DNA from: Larix kaempferi
Lineage: Eukaryota; Streptophyta; Pinopsida; Pinales; Pinaceae
Direction: 5' to 3'
Assembly (NCBI GenBank): GCA_027924585.1
Contig: BSBM01001447.1
Coordinates: 62,001-126,000, forward strand
Length of the DNA: 64,000 bases
In this document: positions 59,620 to 64,000 of the stretch, piece after piece
How the letters are laid out: each line of letters opens with the position of its first letter
Position numbering within the stretch: the stretch's first letter is position 1
Notes under the pieces: generated by a model
The model's input: only the letters and a program-made list of their open reading frames with translations
Told to the model about the DNA's origin: nothing
Database searches by the model: none
Program-made: the position numbers and the translations under genes

Positions 59620-60225
59620 TTTCGTGACGTTCCGAGCTATTTTCTCACCCTTTAAGCCTAAGTGTAGCGAAAACCCACGGTCCATTTTCAACTTTGACCA
59701 ACTTCTCGGAATTTAAATTTGCGAATGGATTTGGATGTCACATTTGTAGACGAGCGTCCACGCCAACATTCGTAACGTTCCGAGCTATTTTCACACCCTT
59801 TAAGTCCAAGTCTAGCGAAAATGCACGAACGAGTTTCAACGTTGACCAACTTCTCGGAATTTAAATTTGAGAATAGTTTTGGATGTCCCATTGTTAGACG
59901 AGCGTCCACGCCAACTTTCGTGACGTTCCGAGCTATTTTCTCCCCCTTTAAGCCCAAGTCTAGCGAAAACGCACGATCGAGTTTCAACTTTGACCAACTT
60001 CTCGAAATTGAAATTTGAAAATAGTATTGGATGTCCCATTGGTAGACAAGCGTCCACACCAACTTTCGTGACTTTTCGAGCTATTTTCTCCCCCTTTAAG
60101 CCCAAGTCTAGCGAGAACGCACGGTCGAGTTTCGAATTTGACCAACTTCTCGGAATTGAAAATTGAGCATAGATTTGGATGCCCCGTTGGTAGACAAATG
60201 CGCACGCCAACTTTCGTGACGTTCC
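59620..60225 (+). repeat. Four-monomer satellite block, copy 1 (1185-bp spacing)
   Basis: This block of about 600 bp matches 60805-61410 at an offset of 1185 bp (eight monomers plus 1 bp). The extra base is a C inserted near 60735 (TTTGACCCAACTTC). Shared unusual variants are CGAACGAGTTTCAACGTTGACC and CTCGAAATTGAAATTTGAAA. Confidence 0.8.
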
Positions 60226-60804
60226 GAGCTATTTTCACACCCTTTAAGCCCAAGTCTAGCGAAAGCGCACAATCGAGTTTCAACTTTGTCCAACTTCTCG
60301 GAATCGAAATTCGAGAATAGTTTTGGATGTCCCATTGGTAGACAAGCGTCCACACCAACTTTCGTGATGTTCCGAGCTGTTTTCACACCCTTTAAGCCCA
60401 AGTCTAGCGAAAGCGCACGATCGAGTTTCAACTTTGTCCAACTTCTTGGAATCGAAATTCGAGAATAGTTTTGGATGTCCCATTGGTAGACAAGCGTCCA
60501 CACCAACTTTCATGATGTTCCGAGCTATTTTCTCCCCCTTTAAGCCCAAGTCTAGCGATAACGCACGGTCGAGTTTCGAATTTGATTAACTTCTCGGAAT
60601 TGAAAATTGAGAATAGTTTTGGATGTCCCATTGGTAGACAAGCGTCCACACCAACTTTCGTGACGTTCCAAGCTATTTTCTCCCCTTTTAAGCCCAAGTC
60701 TAGCGAAAACGCACGGTCAAGTTTCGAATTTGACCCAACTTCTCGGAATTGAAAATCGAGCATAGATTTGAATGTCCCGTTGGTAGACAAATGCTCAGGC
60801 CAAC

Positions 60805-61410
60805 TTTCATGACGTTCCGAGCTATTTTCTCACCCTTTAAGCCTAAGTGTAGAGAAAATGCACGATCGATTTTCAACTTTGACCAACTTCTCGGAATTTA
60901 AATTTGCAAATAGATTTGGATGTCACATTGGTAGACGAGCGTACACGCCAACATTCGTAACGTTCCGATCTATTTTCACACCCTTTAAGTCCAAGTCTAG
61001 CGAAAACGCACGAACGAGTTTCAACGTTGACCAACTTCTCAGAATTTAAATTTGAGAATAGTTTTGGATGTCCCATTGGTAGACGAGCGTCCACGCCAAC
61101 TTTCGTGACGTTCCGAGCTATTTTCTCCCCCTTTAAGCCCAAGTCTAGCGAAAACGCACGATCGAGTTTCAACTTTGACCAACTTCTCGAAATTGAAATT
61201 TGAAAATAGTTTTGGATGTCCCATTGGTAGACAAGCGTCCACACCAACTTTCGTGACTTTCCGAGCTATTTTCTCCCCCTTTAAGCCCAAGTCTAGCGAG
61301 AACGCACGGTCGAGTTTCGAATTTGACCAACTTCTCGGAATTGAAAATTGAGCATAGATTTGGATGTCTCGTTGGTAGACAAATGCTCACGCCAACTTTC
61401 GTGACGTTCC
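60805..61410 (+). repeat. Four-monomer satellite block, copy 2 (1185-bp spacing)
   Basis: This is the second copy of the block near 59620, with the same rare variants CGAACGAGTTTCAACGTTG near 61012 and GAAATTTGAAAATAG near 61195. The copies part company at about 61410. Confidence 0.8.
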
Positions 61411-62499
61411 GAGCTATTTTCTCACCCTTTAAGCCTAAGTCTAACGAAAACGCACGGTCAAGTTTCGAATTTGACCAACTTCTCGGAATTAAAAGTTGAG
61501 CATAGATTTGGATGTCCCGTTGGTAGACAAATGCGCACGCCAACTTTCGTGACTTTCCGAGCTATTTTCTCACCCTTTAAGCCTAAGTGTAGAGAAAATG
61601 CACGGTCGATTTTCAACTTTGACCAACTTTTCGGAATTTAAATTTGCGAATAGTTTTGGATGTCCCATTGGTAGACAAGCGTCCACACCAACTTTCGTGA
61701 CGTTCCGAGCTATTTTCTCCCCCTTTAAGCCCAAGTCTAGTGAAAACGCACGGTCGAGTTTCGAATTTGACCAACTTCTCGGAATTTAAATTTGCGAATA
61801 GTTTTGGATGTCCCATTGGTAGACAAGCGTCCACACCAACTTTCGTGACGTTCCGAGCTATTTTCTCCCCCTTTAAGCCCAAGTCTAGTGAAAACGCACG
61901 GTCGAGTTTCGAATTTGACCAACTTCTCCGAATTAAAAATTGAGCATAGATTTGGATGTCCCGTTGGTAGACAAATGCGCACGCGAAGTTTCGTGACGTT
62001 CCGAGCTATTTTCTCACCCTTTAAGCCTAAGTGTAGCGAAAATGCACGATCGATTTTCAACTTTGACCAACTTCTCGAAATATAAATTTGAGAATAGTTT
62101 TGGATGTCCCATTGGTAGAAAAGCGTCCACACCAACTTTCGTGATGTTCCGAGCTATTTTCTCCCCCTTTAAGCCCAAGTCTAGCAAAACGCACGATCGA
62201 GTTTCAACTTTGACTAACTTCTTGGAATTGAAATTTGAGAATAGTTTGGGATGTCCCATTGGTGCACGAGCGTCCACGCCAACTTTCGTAACGTTCCGAG
62301 TTATTTTCACACCCTTTAAGCCCAAGTCTAGTGAAAACGCACGGTCGAGTTTCAAATTTGACCAACTTCTCATAATAAAAAATTGAGCATAGATTTGGCT
62401 GTCCTGTTGGTAGACAAATGCGCACGCCAACTTTCGTGACTTTCCGACCTATTTTCACACCCTTTAAGCCCAAGTCTAGCGAAAATGCACGATCGAGTT

Positions 62500-63983
62500 T
62501 CAACTTTGACCAACTTCTCGAAATTTAAATTTGAGAATAGTTTTGGATGTCGCATTGGTAGGCGAGGGTCCACGCCAACTTTCGTGAAGTTCTGAGCTAT
62601 TTTCACAGCCTTTAAGCCCAAGTCTAGCGAAAATGCATGATCGAGTTTCAACTTTGACCAACTTCTCGGAATTGAAATTTGAGAATAGTTTTGGATGTCC
62701 CATTGGTAGACAAGCATCCACACCAACTTTCATGACGTTCCGAGCTATTTTCTCCCCCTTTAAGCCCAAGTCTAGCGAAAATGCACGGTCGAGTTTCCAA
62801 TTTGACCAACTTCTCGGAATAGAAAATTGAGCATAGATTTGGATGTCATGTTGGTAGACAAATGCGCACGCCAACGTTTGTGACGTTCTGAGCTATTTTC
62901 TCACCCTTTAAGCCTAAGTCTAGCGAAAACACACGGTCGAGTTTCGAATTTGACCAACTTCTCGGAATTAAAAATTGAGCATAGATTTGGATGTCCCGTT
63001 GGTAGAAAAATGCGCACGCCAACTTTCGTCACATTACGAGCTAATGGATTTCGATGTCACATTAGTAGACGAGCGTCCACGCCAACTTTCGTGACATTCT
63101 GAGCTATTTTCACACCCTTTAGGCCCAAGTCTAGCGAAAACGCACGATCGAGTTTCAACTTTAACTAACTTCTCGGAATTGAAATTTGAGAATAGTTTTG
63201 GATGTCCCATTGGTAGACAAGCGTCCACACCAACTTTCGTGACGTTCTGAGCTATTTTCTCCCCCTTTAAGCACAAGTCTAGTGAAAACGCACGGTCAAG
63301 TTTCGAATTTGACCAACTTCTCGGAATTAAAAATTGAGCATAGATTTGGATGTCCCGTTGGTAGACAAATGCGCACGCCAACTTTCGTGACCATCCGAGC
63401 TATTTTCTCACCCTTTAAGCCTAAGTGTAGCGAAAACGCATGGTCGAATTTCAACTTTGACCAACTTCTCGGAATTTAAATTTGCGAATGGATTTGGATG
63501 TCACATTGGTAGACGAGTGTCCACGCCAACTTTCGTGACGTTCCAAGCTATTTTCGCACCCTTTAAGCCCAAGTCTAGCGAAAACGCACGATCGAGTTTC
63601 AACTTTGACTAACTTCTCGGAATTGAAATTTGAGAATAGTTTTGGATGTCCCATTGGTACACGAGCGTCCACGCCAACTTTCGTAACGTTCCGAGTTCTT
63701 TTCACACCCTTTAAGCCCAAGTCTAGTGAAAACGCACGATCGAGTTTCAACTTTGATTAACTTCTCGGAATTGAAATTTCAGAATAGTCTTGGATGTCGC
63801 ATTGGTAGACAAGCATCCACACCAACTTTCGTGACGTTCCGAGCTATTTTCTCCCCCTTTAAGCCCAAGTCTAGTGAAAACGCACGGTCGAGTTTCGAAT
63901 TTGACCAACTTCTCGGAATTGAAAATTGAGCATAGATTTGGATGTCCCGTTGGTAGACAAATGCGCATGCCAACTTTAGTGAC
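62500..63983 (+). repeat. Satellite block repeated 9363 bp upstream, copy 2
   Basis: This is the partner of 53137-54620, including the truncated monomer at 62984-63046 and the GAGTTCTTTTCACACC variant near 63694. It probably continues beyond the window end. Confidence 0.85.
62984..63046 (+). repeat. 63-bp truncated satellite monomer
   Basis: It has the same deletion joint and lies 9363 bp downstream of the unit at 53621. Confidence 0.92.
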
Positions 63984-64000
63984 GTTCCGAGCTATTTTCA

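Larger units (their letters stand above)
49649..64000 (+). repeat. 148-bp satellite array, right block
   Basis: This is the same 148-bp monomer and the same orientation as the left array, about 97 copies, continuing past the right end of the window. It begins abruptly in mid-monomer (AATGCGCACGCCAACTTTCG) right after AT-rich DNA, and the first monomers are already canonical. Specific multi-monomer blocks match the left array, for example 54532-55127 against 1845-2440, and 54170-54400 against the first 230 bases of the window. The two blocks therefore belong to one array family. Confidence 0.97.

Overview
The window looks like heterochromatic nuclear DNA of a land plant, probably an angiosperm. 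The evidence is two decayed plant-type genes with intron-like structure (a CKS1-type cell-cycle subunit and a BAHD acyltransferase), AT-rich spacer DNA, and TTTAGGG-like (plant telomere-type) words throughout a GA-rich block. I could not identify the species. I see no intact, confidently functional protein-coding gene.

Layout: (1) about 1-24737 is an uninterrupted head-to-tail satellite array of a 148-bp monomer, roughly 167 copies. It contains recent multi-monomer duplications (a 17-monomer, 2515-bp tandem pair) and decays toward its right edge. (2) About 24738-37820 is a 13-kb purine-rich block on the + strand. GA/CA/TA microsatellites alternate with degenerate telomere-like words (GGGGTTAGGGGTTTAGAGAG type). 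It is organised into at least two families of roughly 1-kb higher-order units that recur in order. (3) About 37821-49648 is AT-rich, mostly single-copy DNA with pieces of genes: a CKS1-like gene remnant on the - strand with a duplicated first exon, a BAHD acyltransferase pseudogene on the + strand carrying a 237-bp internal tandem duplication, and a few unrecognised exon-like stretches. Small local tandem duplications (36 to about 237 bp) are unusually common here. (4) About 49649-64000 is the same 148-bp satellite in the same orientation, with a sharp left boundary and its own multi-monomer repeats (1986 bp, 1185 bp, and a block repeated 9363 bp apart).

The two satellite arrays share specific variant blocks, including an identical 63-bp truncated monomer seen six times. 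They are therefore parts of one evolving array family separated by about 25 kb of other DNA. The many short open frames in the satellite and GA block are by-products of repetition, not genes. Nothing resembles an operon, CRISPR array, rRNA or tRNA gene. The most noteworthy content is the architecture: satellite, telomere-like GA block, gene-remnant island, satellite.
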